This document shows positions 24,344 to 30,740 of a DNA stretch of 62,700 nucleotides, in pieces. The notes under the pieces were generated by a model. That model saw only the letters and a program-made list of their open reading frames with translations. It was not told the DNA's origin and did not search any database. Location: positions 1 through 62,700 of IMG/VR virus record IMGVR_UViG_3300048625_000103; one strand, written 5' to 3'. Within the stretch, counting starts at the first letter, position 1. Every line of letters begins with the position of its first letter. This DNA is from a virus. A program made the position numbers and the translations under genes.

Positions 24344-24661
24344 TCAGAAGGGGATCGAATCGTCTAGATCTTCATCAGCCTGCTGTTGCGGCGTCTTGGC
24401 ATATTGCTTTTGAGGTGCTTGCTGTTGCTGCTGCTGGGGCTTGTAGTTGTTCCAAGAGATTCGCATCCAAGGGCCGTAGTTGCCTTCCATGCTCCATGCA
24501 GATAGCTTGATGGTGATGTCGTCTTCGTCAGTCTCTTCAAGCAGCTGCTTTAAGGTTGAGCGAGTCATCACGATTTCGCCGTGCATGTCTGGCTTTTTAT
24601 CGCCCTGCTCTTTGTATTTGTTGCTGGAAAGTTTTCCGCTGTTTGGGTATTGCGTTGCCAT
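24344..24661 (-). CDS. Candidate single-stranded DNA-binding protein with SSB-type acidic tail (105 aa)
   Basis: The last nine residues, Asp-Glu-Asp-Leu-Asp-Asp-Ser-Ile-Pro-Phe preceded by a Gln-rich linker, copy the arrangement of bacterial SSB: Gln-rich spacer and acidic tip ending Ile-Pro-Phe that recruits recombination and replication partners. The N-terminal ~75 residues carry beta-like segments (Asp-Ile-Thr-Ile-Lys-Leu-Ser-Ala-Trp-Ser) but are shorter than a normal OB-fold domain and I cannot align them to SSB. The gene starts at the stop of erf (1-nt overlap), so the annealase and this protein are probably made together. Confidence 0.65.
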   Translation of the reverse strand: MATQYPNSGKLSSNKYKEQGDKKPDMHGEIVMTRSTLKQLLEETDEDDITIKLSAWSMEGNYGPWMRISWNNYKPQQQQQQAPQKQYAKTPQQQADEDLDDSIPF

Positions 24662-25362
24662 TACTTAGTTTCCTCAAATGATTTCTTTGCTGCTGCGAAT
24701 TTGTCCATGATTGCTTTGTGGGATTCTTCAGATTCCAACTTCAACTTGTCGAAGATGTTGCGGTTGTTCTTGAAAATGTTCATCACATCGTCTTTGCTCT
24801 TGGCCACTTCCAGCATCACTTCAACTGAATCGTTCACAAGGCTGATCCAAGTTTGGATCGGTGTGTTTTCATCTGTGGTGATTTTGATTTGCCATTCGCC
24901 GCCGTTCTTACCGTTGCCTTCGATCTTGGCTGGTGGCTTACCCACTGGCGCTGCTACCGGCTTGGGAGCTGGTTCTGCCTTCGGTGCTGGCTTTGATGCT
25001 GCATTGCCATCATCATCTTCAGGGGCGATACCACAGGCTGTCATCAGTGAGTAACGACGTGCGTAGGTGAGTGCGCTTCCGTAGCCTTGTGCGTCATGCT
25101 TGGTGGCTGGAACGTGCAACTTACCGCTGCTCATCTGCTCACCAGACTCATGGACAAAAATGGTTTCAACGATCACACCATCATTGCAGTCATGGGTTGG
25201 CTGCATCAAGAAGATGCCGTTATTGTTGAGGGCGTCAATTACAGCTTCGATACAGGCAGACAGGTTTGCATACTTGGAGCGAAATGCTGGGTTTGTATGT
25301 GTCTTCAGTGCCGGTCCAAACTCCTTCTGGGCTTTAACCAGAGCGGCCGAGATTTCTTTCAT
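24661..25362 (-). CDS. erf: Erf-family single-strand annealing recombinase (233 aa)
   Basis: Residues ~1-115 match the ERF family: Lys-Tyr-Ala-Asn-Leu-Ser-Ala-Cys-Ile-Glu-Ala-Val, Gly-Ile-Phe-Leu-Met-Gln, then the conserved Gln-Gly-Tyr-Gly-Ser-Ala-Leu-Thr-Tyr-Ala-Arg-Arg-Tyr-Ser-Leu. A Pro/Ala/Lys linker follows, then a helical C-terminal domain. Erf proteins pair complementary single strands and circularise or recombine phage genomes. Immediate neighbours are the SSB-like protein and, further upstream, a Cas4-like nuclease that could make the single strands. ATTTTCCTTTG upstream (complement) gives the ribosome site. Confidence 0.9.
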   Translation of the reverse strand: MKEISAALVKAQKEFGPALKTHTNPAFRSKYANLSACIEAVIDALNNNGIFLMQPTHDCNDGVIVETIFVHESGEQMSSGKLHVPATKHDAQGYGSALTYARRYSLMTACGIAPEDDDGNAASKPAPKAEPAPKPVAAPVGKPPAKIEGNGKNGGEWQIKITTDENTPIQTWISLVNDSVEVMLEVAKSKDDVMNIFKNNRNIFDKLKLESEESHKAIMDKFAAAKKSFEETK

Positions 25363-25412
25363 GATTTTCCTTTGTGTTTATGGTTTTCCATTTTCTTCTT
25401 TTTACGGCTCAA

Positions 25413-25583
25413 CTAGAAGGCTCCGAACCAAACTCCTGTACCGTGAATCCAAGAGATTGGGAAGATGATGCTTCCGATGATCAAGAGTGCCCAAGACGCT
25501 GTTTTGATGCAGGCCACCACATGGGTGAACCACGCCAAAACAGCCCAAACGACAAGTGCGATTGCGACTGTTCCGGAGTTCAT
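25413..25583 (-). CDS. Small membrane protein (56 aa)
   Basis: A 56-residue protein with two hydrophobic helices (about residues 5-25 and 29-45) containing several Trp residues. It follows a 43-aa membrane gene and shares the same start context (AAGGATTAATCATG). With the vWA and TPR genes it forms a membrane-directed group. Function unknown. Confidence 0.65.
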   Translation of the reverse strand: MNSGTVAIALVVWAVLAWFTHVVACIKTASWALLIIGSIIFPISWIHGTGVWFGAF

Positions 25584-25585
25584 GA

Positions 25586-25717
25586 TTAATCCTTTGAGAA
25601 TACGTCTTTGACTTTTGACTTGATGGAGTTGCCCATCTCTGTCATGGAGCCAAACTTAGATCCGCAGAAGAAACCTGCGATGAAGATGACGAGCGTGTAG
25701 AGAATGATGTCTGACAT
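25586..25717 (-). CDS. Small membrane protein (43 aa)
   Basis: An N-terminal hydrophobic helix (about residues 4-20, ending Phe-Phe-Cys-Gly) is followed by a short Ser/Lys-rich cytoplasmic-type tail. Both its own start and that of the next gene are preceded by AAGGATTAATC / AGGATTAATC. It sits between the vWA gene and another membrane gene. Confidence 0.65.
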   Translation of the reverse strand: MSDIILYTLVIFIAGFFCGSKFGSMTEMGNSIKSKVKDVFSKD

Positions 25718-25719
25718 GA

Positions 25720-26322
25720 TTAATCCTGAATGGCTGCGATGATGAGATCAGCGGTGGTTGAGAATTTCTCAGCCTCTGCCACGGTCTTGGCGTCAACGAT
25801 GTCGAACTTACAGCCACCCAAGCTGTCGTCCAAAGACTTCAGGTAAGCAGTTGCTTGTGCGTCATCGCCAACTTGAATGAACAAGATGGTCAATGCGTCA
25901 TCTGACTCTTGCTTGTTTGCTGCGTTGCGGATAACACTGGCTGCTGCTGCTTGATCGTTTGGCACGCCGTCAGTGAAGATGATGATGAAGTCTTTCTTGG
26001 AAGACTTGCCTGCGAGCTGCAAAGAGGCCACAAGAGCTTCGGCCAATGGTGTGCCGCCACGAGGTGAGTTGGTAGCAAAAGCTTCGCGTGCTTTAGCGCT
26101 GTTGACGCCATCGAACGATTGAATGTTTGAGCCACCGAACAGGACCAAGCCAATGCCGTTGTCATCGAGCTTTTCGATGTCGCGGATAAAGGTCATTGCT
26201 GCTTCTTGAACCGACTCCCAGCGCGTGATGTTTGAGCCAGCTTTCACTGGTTCGCCCATGGAGCCTGATGTATCGATGGCCACAATGAAATCGTATTCTG
26301 TGAGTGTTGATGCGTTTGTCAT
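25720..26322 (-). CDS. von Willebrand factor A domain protein with complete MIDAS (200 aa)
   Basis: The start is set at 26322, where the domain begins; AAGAACAAC precedes it. A single vWA domain fills the protein. All metal-site residues are present: Asp17-x-Ser19-x-Ser21 (Asp-Thr-Ser-Gly-Ser-Met), Thr91 in Arg-Gly-Gly-Thr-Pro-Leu, and Asp118 in Phe-Thr-Asp-Gly. vWA domains bind protein partners through this metal and in bacteria often work with MoxR-type ATPases or TPR proteins. No ATPase is nearby, but a secreted TPR protein is encoded 550 nt upstream in the same operon. No signal peptide or membrane helix, so cytoplasmic. Confidence 0.85.
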   Translation of the reverse strand: MTNASTLTEYDFIVAIDTSGSMGEPVKAGSNITRWESVQEAAMTFIRDIEKLDDNGIGLVLFGGSNIQSFDGVNSAKAREAFATNSPRGGTPLAEALVASLQLAGKSSKKDFIIIFTDGVPNDQAAAASVIRNAANKQESDDALTILFIQVGDDAQATAYLKSLDDSLGGCKFDIVDAKTVAEAEKFSTTADLIIAAIQD

Positions 26323-26335
26323 GTTGTTCTTCCGG

Positions 26336-26515
26336 TTAGTCTTTGATTGGTGTTTTGTTAACGTTGCCAGTGGTGACAAAGTTGTGGATGCGGCTGGCAT
26401 ATTCGATCATGCCGCCTGCAAACAAGGCTTCGTCTTTCAACGTCAACTTGATTGCCAGTTCAACGCATTGGAGGCGCAAAGCCTCGTCCTGCGAAAGTAC
26501 GGTGCGCTCGTTCAT
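26336..26515 (-). CDS. Hypothetical protein (59 aa)
   Basis: A 59-residue helical protein (Asp-Glu-Ala-Leu-Arg-Leu-Gln-Cys-Val-Glu-Leu-Ala; Ala-Gly-Gly-Met-Ile-Glu-Tyr-Ala). The start overlaps the upstream stop (TAATG) and the vWA gene follows 13 nt after its end. Translational coupling suggests it works with its neighbours. Function unknown. Confidence 0.65.
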   Translation of the reverse strand: MNERTVLSQDEALRLQCVELAIKLTLKDEALFAGGMIEYASRIHNFVTTGNVNKTPIKD

Positions 26516-26733
26516 TACTCTTGTGGGAGTTCGAGTTGATCTGCATCCTTGGCGCTTTCAACCTTGATGCCTTTACCGAGTGCGGTGATCAGGTCATCTT
26601 GGCTGGCCACGCGGACGGTGAACAGTGATTGAGCAACGTGCGACAAGGCTTGTTGACGGATGGTTGCTTTGACCAGACGAACTGGAAATGCTGGGTCGCT
26701 AGAACCGACGAGATAAATTCGAGAAGCAGTCAT
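26515..26733 (-). CDS. Hypothetical protein (72 aa)
   Basis: A 72-residue protein with an N-terminal strand pattern (Arg-Ile-Tyr-Leu-Val-Gly-Ser) and Leu-Val-Lys-Ala-Thr-Ile-Arg-Gln-Gln-Ala-Leu-Ser-His-Val, a pattern met in small phage proteins of unknown role. AAAAGGAAAATC precedes the start. No catalytic motif seen. Confidence 0.65.
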   Translation of the reverse strand: MTASRIYLVGSSDPAFPVRLVKATIRQQALSHVAQSLFTVRVASQDDLITALGKGIKVESAKDADQLELPQE

Positions 26734-26748
26734 GATTTTCCTTTTGAG

Positions 26749-26850
26749 TTAGTTCTTTTTCGAAGATTGGCCGAACCTGTAGCCAATGTGGAAGGCGAGG
26801 GCGATCACTACGATCAGACCTGTGCCAATTAGGATTTCAACAAGCATCAT
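26749..26850 (-). CDS. Very small membrane protein (33 aa)
   Basis: A 33-residue single hydrophobic helix (about residues 3-22) followed by a basic tail (Arg-Phe-Gly-Gln-Ser-Ser-Lys-Lys). It fits exactly between the TPR gene (3 nt upstream) and the next gene, which supports it being real despite its size. Confidence 0.55.
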   Translation of the reverse strand: MMLVEILIGTGLIVVIALAFHIGYRFGQSSKKN

Positions 26851-26853
26851 GGG

Positions 26854-27804
26854 TTAGTCCCAGCTTGATGAAGAGTCGCTAGAAGAGCTTCCGCTATCCC
26901 AGCTTGATGAGCTGCTTGAGCTGCTGCTCCATGAACTGGAGCTAGAGCTTGGTGTGTCCCATGAGCTTGACTTGCTTGAGCTGCTGTCGTCCCAGCTTGA
27001 GCTGCGCGATGGAGCGGGTGTATCCCAGCTTGAATCACGAGATGGAGCAGGAACCTCACGGATCACTTCACGCTCGACGACGCGAGTTGTGTCATGGTGA
27101 TGATGGCTCAGCATGTCATTGATCAATATGGCATTCACCAAATCGCTTGATCCTGAGCTGTGATGATGAATCACTGTTTGCGTTGGAGCTGGCGCATAGC
27201 TAGGTGTTGATTGAACGTAGCTTGGTGCTGCTGGAGCCGCGGCAGGTGCTGGCGTTGAGACTGGCTTTGTTTGCTCTTTCTTGGCTGCCGCCTTTTCCTC
27301 TAACTCGCGCTTGAAATCAGCTGCGAATTTTTCACGCAAGGCTCGACCTTCGGCGATGGCTTCTTCTTTTTGCTTGGCTTCTTTTTCACGTCGTGTTTTA
27401 CCAACGTGATACCACCAGACCAAACCAAGGACACCAAAGATCAGAGCCCACTTCAACCATGCGTAGTCATGTTCGTGCACAGGTTCAATCTTGGCTGTGT
27501 TTGGAACAATGGCTTGTTGCAGGTTCTGAACATTGCCGGTACTGGCAAACTTCAGATCAGGGTCTAAGCCGCGCGCCTTATCCAGTGCGAACTGAGCCTT
27601 CTCTTGATTGCCCAAGCCTGCCTGAGCCTGCGACATTGCGTAGTACGCCTTGGCCGACTGTGGGTGGTTCTTGATGATCTCGATCAGGCCCTGCTCTGCG
27701 GCACGGTATTGCTTCTGCTCAATGAGAGATTCGATCTGTTGAAATGACGCTTCCGCAAATGCCGATAAGCAAATGAACGAAAGCAAGAGAAACAGTTTTT
27801 TCAT
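26854..27804 (-). CDS. Secreted, membrane-anchored TPR protein with Ser/Trp-rich tail (316 aa)
   Basis: Residues 1-19 form a signal peptide (Met-Lys-Lys-Leu-Phe-Leu-Leu-Leu, cleavage after Phe-Ala-Glu-Ala). Residues ~20-90 are TPR-like (Tyr-Arg-Ala-Ala-Glu-Gln-Gly-Leu; Ala-Lys-Ala-Tyr-Tyr-Ala-Met-Ser-Gln-Ala). A membrane helix lies at ~119-137 (Trp-Ala-Leu-Ile-Phe-Gly-Val-Leu-Gly). A charged coiled coil follows, then Pro/Ala linkers, and a tail of Ser-Ser-Ser-Trp-Asp repeats. The TPR part would be periplasmic and the tail cytoplasmic, where the vWA protein of the same operon could bind it. The layout recalls bacterial BatC-type TPR partners of vWA proteins. Role in phage unknown. Confidence 0.75.
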   Translation of the reverse strand: MKKLFLLLSFICLSAFAEASFQQIESLIEQKQYRAAEQGLIEIIKNHPQSAKAYYAMSQAQAGLGNQEKAQFALDKARGLDPDLKFASTGNVQNLQQAIVPNTAKIEPVHEHDYAWLKWALIFGVLGLVWWYHVGKTRREKEAKQKEEAIAEGRALREKFAADFKRELEEKAAAKKEQTKPVSTPAPAAAPAAPSYVQSTPSYAPAPTQTVIHHHSSGSSDLVNAILINDMLSHHHHDTTRVVEREVIREVPAPSRDSSWDTPAPSRSSSWDDSSSSKSSSWDTPSSSSSSWSSSSSSSSSWDSGSSSSDSSSSWD

Positions 27805-28676
27805 GTTGATTCCTTAGTTGATAAATACTGCTGATGCGTTGTGCAAAAAGCAGACACTTGGCAGAAAGATTCGCAGCGTGTGCGTTCTCCCGGCCGGTGC
27901 TCGATGAAATACCCTTTCTCTGGAAGCATGAGGTCTGCTTCTTCGCGGGTATCGTGTACTGATTTAGCGCGTTTGCCACCTTCTTTCATGACGGCAAACT
28001 TTTCGGGTTTGGCCCACATCTCGTCTTCCGTGCAAGGTGCGATCTCGCCATTTGTTTCAACTTCAAAGAAGGCTTCGGTGTGCATGTGAATGCGGTCACG
28101 GATGTACTGTTCGCGATCTTCAAATGTCCACAGTGGGATATCGATCACAACGATAGGTGCTTGTGGGTACGTATCCTTTTGCTTGGCTTCACGGCTGGAC
28201 CAGTCTCGGATGATGGCCACGATCTGGAGCTTCTTAACCTTGATGCCTTTGGTCTTCTCCACCAGAAACGCATAGCCATTGAGCTGGTTGTGCCAGTCTT
28301 GCTTTTCGTTAACTATGGACCACGCGCTGGTAGTTTTATAGTCTGAAAGAATGATTCCATCTTCTTCAATTTCTTGAAGATCAATAGCTCCAGAAATTGT
28401 CATGCCGTCAACTTCAGCAAACACACGTTCTTCAACGATGTGGTTGTCTCCTTTGCCGTGCTCAAGAATATTATGGATTGCAGTGCCAAATAATGACCAC
28501 ACCATTGATGCCGCATCTTCTTCCAAGTCATCCCAGTGCTTACGTTTCAATTGAACAATTCTTGGGCTATTTAAAAGCTCCGTCATTGAAAGGTTTGACT
28601 TACCTTTTGAATACGTGGGCCTAGCCAACACATTCATTACCGTTTCAGGCAAAGAATATTTATTAGTTAATTTCAT
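27801..28676 (-). CDS. Cas4/RecB-like PD-(D/E)XK exonuclease with C-terminal cysteine cluster (291 aa)
   Basis: The motif order fits the PD-(D/E)XK family: His68 in Gly-Thr-Ala-Ile-His, Asp99 in Gly-Ala-Ile-Asp-Leu, Asp112-x-Lys114 in Ser-Asp-Tyr-Lys-Thr-Thr, and Gln131-x-x-x-Tyr135. The C-terminus Arg-Cys-Glu-Ser-Phe-Cys-Gln-Val-Ser-Ala-Phe-Cys, with a further Cys upstream, resembles the iron-sulphur cluster of Cas4/AddB nucleases. Such enzymes resect DNA ends, giving substrate for Erf. The start at 28676 has GGAG 7 nt upstream. It overlaps the GIY-YIG gene by 14 nt and the TPR gene by 4 nt. Confidence 0.82.
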   Translation of the reverse strand: MKLTNKYSLPETVMNVLARPTYSKGKSNLSMTELLNSPRIVQLKRKHWDDLEEDAASMVWSLFGTAIHNILEHGKGDNHIVEERVFAEVDGMTISGAIDLQEIEEDGIILSDYKTTSAWSIVNEKQDWHNQLNGYAFLVEKTKGIKVKKLQIVAIIRDWSSREAKQKDTYPQAPIVVIDIPLWTFEDREQYIRDRIHMHTEAFFEVETNGEIAPCTEDEMWAKPEKFAVMKEGGKRAKSVHDTREEADLMLPEKGYFIEHRPGERTRCESFCQVSAFCTTHQQYLSTKEST

Positions 28677-29382
28677 TTTTACGCTCCAGTTTTTGTTTCG
28701 CAAGATAAGCAAGCCTTGATTGCCTCATCTTTTCTTTTGCTTCTTCTGTGTACTTGTATCCAGTTTTTGACTTTGCTAGTTTTTCTCGCATCGCATCTGA
28801 CTTTGGCTTTCCTTTGCTTGCCTCTGACAGTTTTTTCTTATGCTCTTCTGTTAACTTGACTCCTGTTTTTGATGCGATCATCTTGGCCATTGCATCTGGA
28901 TTAACGCTCACATGTTTCGCCATCATTGCTGCATGAACATGAGGTAATGCTGGCTTACCTTTGTTTAGTGCTGGCTTGCCAAATCTTGGATGCTTTTCTC
29001 CTTTAAGAGCTTCTGATATGCGAGACCTCCACTCTTGGCTCTTAGCTTGTTCACGAACTCTTTCTGTGTGTTTTGAAAGCTGATCTGGTGGCATTTTTCT
29101 TCCTGCTGTGCCCTTTCCTCCTTCGGTGATATTTGCCAGTTCGCATCCCATATCCCTGAAGCAGGCAATCAAAAGTCGCTCATGGTCAAGCGCCTCTTGT
29201 TCTGTTTTCCATCTTGCACAGATCTCTACCGTGCGGCCATGCTTCTTCTCAATGTTGAGCCAGAACTTATTCCTGCCGTGCAGGGTGCTTGCCCGGCTTG
29301 CAATTCCCTTGCCGACATAGAAAACTGATCCATCGCTGGCTTTGCGGTGGATGTATGTGTAAAACATATCAGTCAGTTTCAT
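28663..29382 (-). CDS. GIY-YIG homing-type endonuclease with NUMOD3 repeats (239 aa)
   Basis: The N-terminal Phe-Tyr-Thr-Tyr-Ile-His and Val-Phe-Tyr-Val-Gly-Lys-Gly form the GIY-YIG signature, followed by an Arg and the Asn-Ile-Thr-Glu-Gly-Gly-Lys-Gly-Thr block. The C-terminal half has at least three NUMOD3-type DNA-binding repeats (Gly-Lys-Pro-Lys-Ser, Lys-Thr-Gly-Val-Lys-Leu-Thr-Glu-Glu-His-Lys). I place the start at 29382, 9 nt after AAGGAAG; an ATG at 29391 is also in frame. This is a mobile, free-standing endonuclease inserted in the recombination operon beside the Cas4-like gene. Confidence 0.87.
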   Translation of the reverse strand: MKLTDMFYTYIHRKASDGSVFYVGKGIASRASTLHGRNKFWLNIEKKHGRTVEICARWKTEQEALDHERLLIACFRDMGCELANITEGGKGTAGRKMPPDQLSKHTERVREQAKSQEWRSRISEALKGEKHPRFGKPALNKGKPALPHVHAAMMAKHVSVNPDAMAKMIASKTGVKLTEEHKKKLSEASKGKPKSDAMREKLAKSKTGYKYTEEAKEKMRQSRLAYLAKQKLERKNEIN

Positions 29383-29512
29383 AGTCGTCATCTTCCTTTT
29401 CTACTGGCTCACATCCTGAGCCTTTGCACTTGTAGCAACGTGAGCCATCCCACATTCCTTCTCCAGATCCGCTGCATGCAGAGCAGATGTCGTAGCTGTC
29501 GTCATCGTTCAT
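29369..29512 (-). CDS. Zinc-ribbon protein, DnaJ-type CxxCxGxG motif (47 aa)
   Basis: A 47-residue protein with Cys-Ser-Ala-Cys-Ser-Gly-Ser-Gly and Cys-Tyr-Lys-Cys-Lys-Gly-Ser-Gly, a pair of DnaJ-style zinc knuckles, and acidic ends (Asp-Asp-Asp-Ser; Glu-Asp-Asp-Asp-Tyr). The 3' end overlaps the GIY-YIG start. A similar zinc knuckle is present in the 37050 protein. Confidence 0.7.
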   Translation of the reverse strand: MNDDDSYDICSACSGSGEGMWDGSRCYKCKGSGCEPVEKEDDDYETD

Positions 29513-29705
29513 TTGGAAATGCCAGTTCAATGGTGATGCGAACTTTTACTGGGATCGCATTCAATGGAGAAATGTCGATCGCAGATTGAGCCGCGGCTTT
29601 GGTTGAGTAAATGTGGAAGCCAAGGTTGTCATCTGATTTCAAGAGACAGTTCTTGCGGTGCTCAATGGCCCATACAACTCGCTTGTGTTTCTTAACTGTT
29701 TTCAT
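29502..29705 (-). CDS. Hypothetical basic protein (67 aa)
   Basis: The ATG overlaps the upstream stop (ATGA), which sets the start at 29705. The N-terminus is strongly basic (Lys-Thr-Val-Lys-Lys-His-Lys-Arg). The remainder has a beta-alpha pattern. It overlaps the zinc-ribbon gene by 11 nt. No family recognised. Confidence 0.6.
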   Translation of the reverse strand: MKTVKKHKRVVWAIEHRKNCLLKSDDNLGFHIYSTKAAAQSAIDISPLNAIPVKVRITIELAFPNER

Positions 29706-29920
29706 TCGTCGTTCTCGATTGGTTCGCAAACAAGATTTGGAAACATCTCGTCGATCTGTCTCACCATCAAAAAGCCATCAGAGACACCCGGAATTTCAAA
29801 CATGCCGAAATACGCATCGAGCCATCTGCACTTCTTCTTTCCTGCTGGGAAGTCTGCATAGAACTCTGCCGAATCGAAACCGTTGTTCTCTGCCCATTTT
29901 TGACATTGATAGATATTCAT
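29702..29920 (-). CDS. Hypothetical protein (72 aa)
   Basis: A 72-residue soluble protein (Trp-Ala-Glu-Asn-Asn-Gly-Phe-Asp-Ser-Ala; Cys-Arg-Trp-Leu-Asp-Ala-Tyr-Phe) overlapping both neighbours by 4 nt. No motif recognised. Confidence 0.65.
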   Translation of the reverse strand: MNIYQCQKWAENNGFDSAEFYADFPAGKKKCRWLDAYFGMFEIPGVSDGFLMVRQIDEMFPNLVCEPIENDE

Positions 29921-30198
29921 GCTTCGATGGCCAACAGCTCGTTGATCTTTGCGTCAATCTCCATGACGCGCTTAGAGAAGTCTGCTTGCGCTTTTTCTCG
30001 TTGAGCCTTCAATGCTGCAATCTGGCCGGGACGAGGATCGAAGTTGTCTGGCACTTCAACATCGAAGATGTGCTCCATAACTAACGCTTCATATTCAGAC
30101 AAATATTCCACATTCCCAGACGAAGAAAGCCGGTACTTTGGGGATTTTTCCCATGGGTAGTTGATCTGTACGATGTAACCTTTGATCGTGATTTTCAT
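29917..30198 (-). CDS. Hypothetical protein, first gene of minus-strand early operon (93 aa)
   Basis: The start at 30198 follows CAGGAG with a 5-nt gap. The N-terminal half is beta-like (Ile-Thr-Ile-Lys-Gly-Tyr-Ile-Val). The C-terminal half is a coiled coil (Ala-Leu-Lys-Ala-Gln-Arg-Glu-Lys-Ala-Gln). It is the first gene after the divergent promoter. Function unknown. Confidence 0.65.
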   Translation of the reverse strand: MKITIKGYIVQINYPWEKSPKYRLSSSGNVEYLSEYEALVMEHIFDVEVPDNFDPRPGQIAALKAQREKAQADFSKRVMEIDAKINELLAIEA

Positions 30199-30227
30199 GT
30201 TCACTCCTGTTATGTGTTGGGGACTCG

Positions 30228-30256
30228 AATATAACAGGTTGTTCCCATACCAACAA
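30228..30256 (-). promoter_or_regulatory. Sigma-70-type promoter for minus-strand early operon
   Basis: Read on the minus strand: TTGTTG, 17-nt spacer, TATATT, followed about 30 nt later by the first gene's start at 30198. The -35 box is one arm of the dyad TTGTT-N8-AACAA (30239-30256). Confidence 0.65.
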
Positions 30257-30266
30257 GATATATCGT
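30239..30266 (+). promoter_or_regulatory. Weak promoter for plus-strand early operon, overlapping a dyad
   Basis: TTGTTC (30239-30244), 16-nt spacer, TATCGT (30261-30266), upstream of the VRR-NUC gene at 30304. Its -35 box is the other arm of the TTGTT-N8-AACAA dyad, so one DNA-binding protein could block both promoters. Confidence 0.45.
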
Positions 30267-30303
30267 AAAATGTTTTTGATGGAAAAAGAAAGGTCGATAG
30301 CTT

Positions 30304-30594
30304 ATGTCTAAATACGCAAGACGAGTGGATGAGAATCAAGGTGACATCGTTAAAGCGCTGCGTGCTTGTGGTGCCACGGTGCGTGTGATCTCGCAGGGAG
30401 ACGGCATTCCTGATCTGTTGGTGGGGTATCAGGGGTACACAATTCTGATTGAAGTTAAGGATGGCCAGAAGCCTCCATCGGCGCGCAAGTTGACTGAAGC
30501 TGAGCAGGATTTCTTTGACAAGTGGACTGGCGGCATGTTGGTTATCGTCAATAGCGTGGAAGAGGCGCTTGAAACTCTGAAAAAGTGCTGTTAA
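30304..30594 (+). CDS. VRR-NUC family nuclease (96 aa)
   Basis: A compact PD-(D/E)XK nuclease: Glu10 in Asp-Glu-Asn-Gln, Asp37 in Gly-Ile-Pro-Asp-Leu-Leu-Val-Gly, and Glu50-x-Lys52 in Leu-Ile-Glu-Val-Lys-Asp-Gly. Stand-alone VRR-NUC proteins are common in phages and cut branched DNA such as Holliday junctions. It is the first gene of the plus-strand early arm, opposite the Erf operon. AAAGG lies 11 nt before the start. Confidence 0.88.
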   Translation: MSKYARRVDENQGDIVKALRACGATVRVISQGDGIPDLLVGYQGYTILIEVKDGQKPPSARKLTEAEQDFFDKWTGGMLVIVNSVEEALETLKKCC

Positions 30595-30646
30595 TATCGG
30601 GGCGCGGTTTGTTCATGGGCCGCTATGTTCCTTAGTTGGTTGGATA

Positions 30647-30681
30647 GGTGGGCTACCTGACGGGTGGCTCACCTTTTCTTT
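30647..30681 (+). terminator. Rho-independent terminator-like hairpin between nuclease and nadV
   Basis: An 11-bp stem (GGTGGGCTACC with GGTGGCTCACC, two G-T pairs), loop TGACG, then TTTTCTTT. It could end the nuclease transcript or act as an attenuator for the nadV gene 10 nt downstream. Confidence 0.65.
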
Positions 30682-30682
30682 C

Positions 30683-30740
30683 AACATGAATGAGTCTTGG
30701 GGCAATCCTGCCCAGCTACAGTACAGGGCTCATTCATGTT
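30683..30740 (+). other. Structured RNA leader spanning the nadV start codon
   Basis: A perfect 12-bp inverted repeat (AACATGAATGAG at 30683-30694 and CTCATTCATGTT at 30729-30740) encloses a small inner hairpin (GGGCA, loop ATCC, TGCCC). The apparent start codon of the nadV frame (30686) is inside the left arm, so folding would hide it. Confidence 0.6.

Noticed and set aside
21691-30198. Possible CRISPR-associated system because of the Cas4-like nuclease
   Set aside because: No array, Cas1 or Cas2 is present. The nuclease lies next to Erf, as in phage recombination operons.
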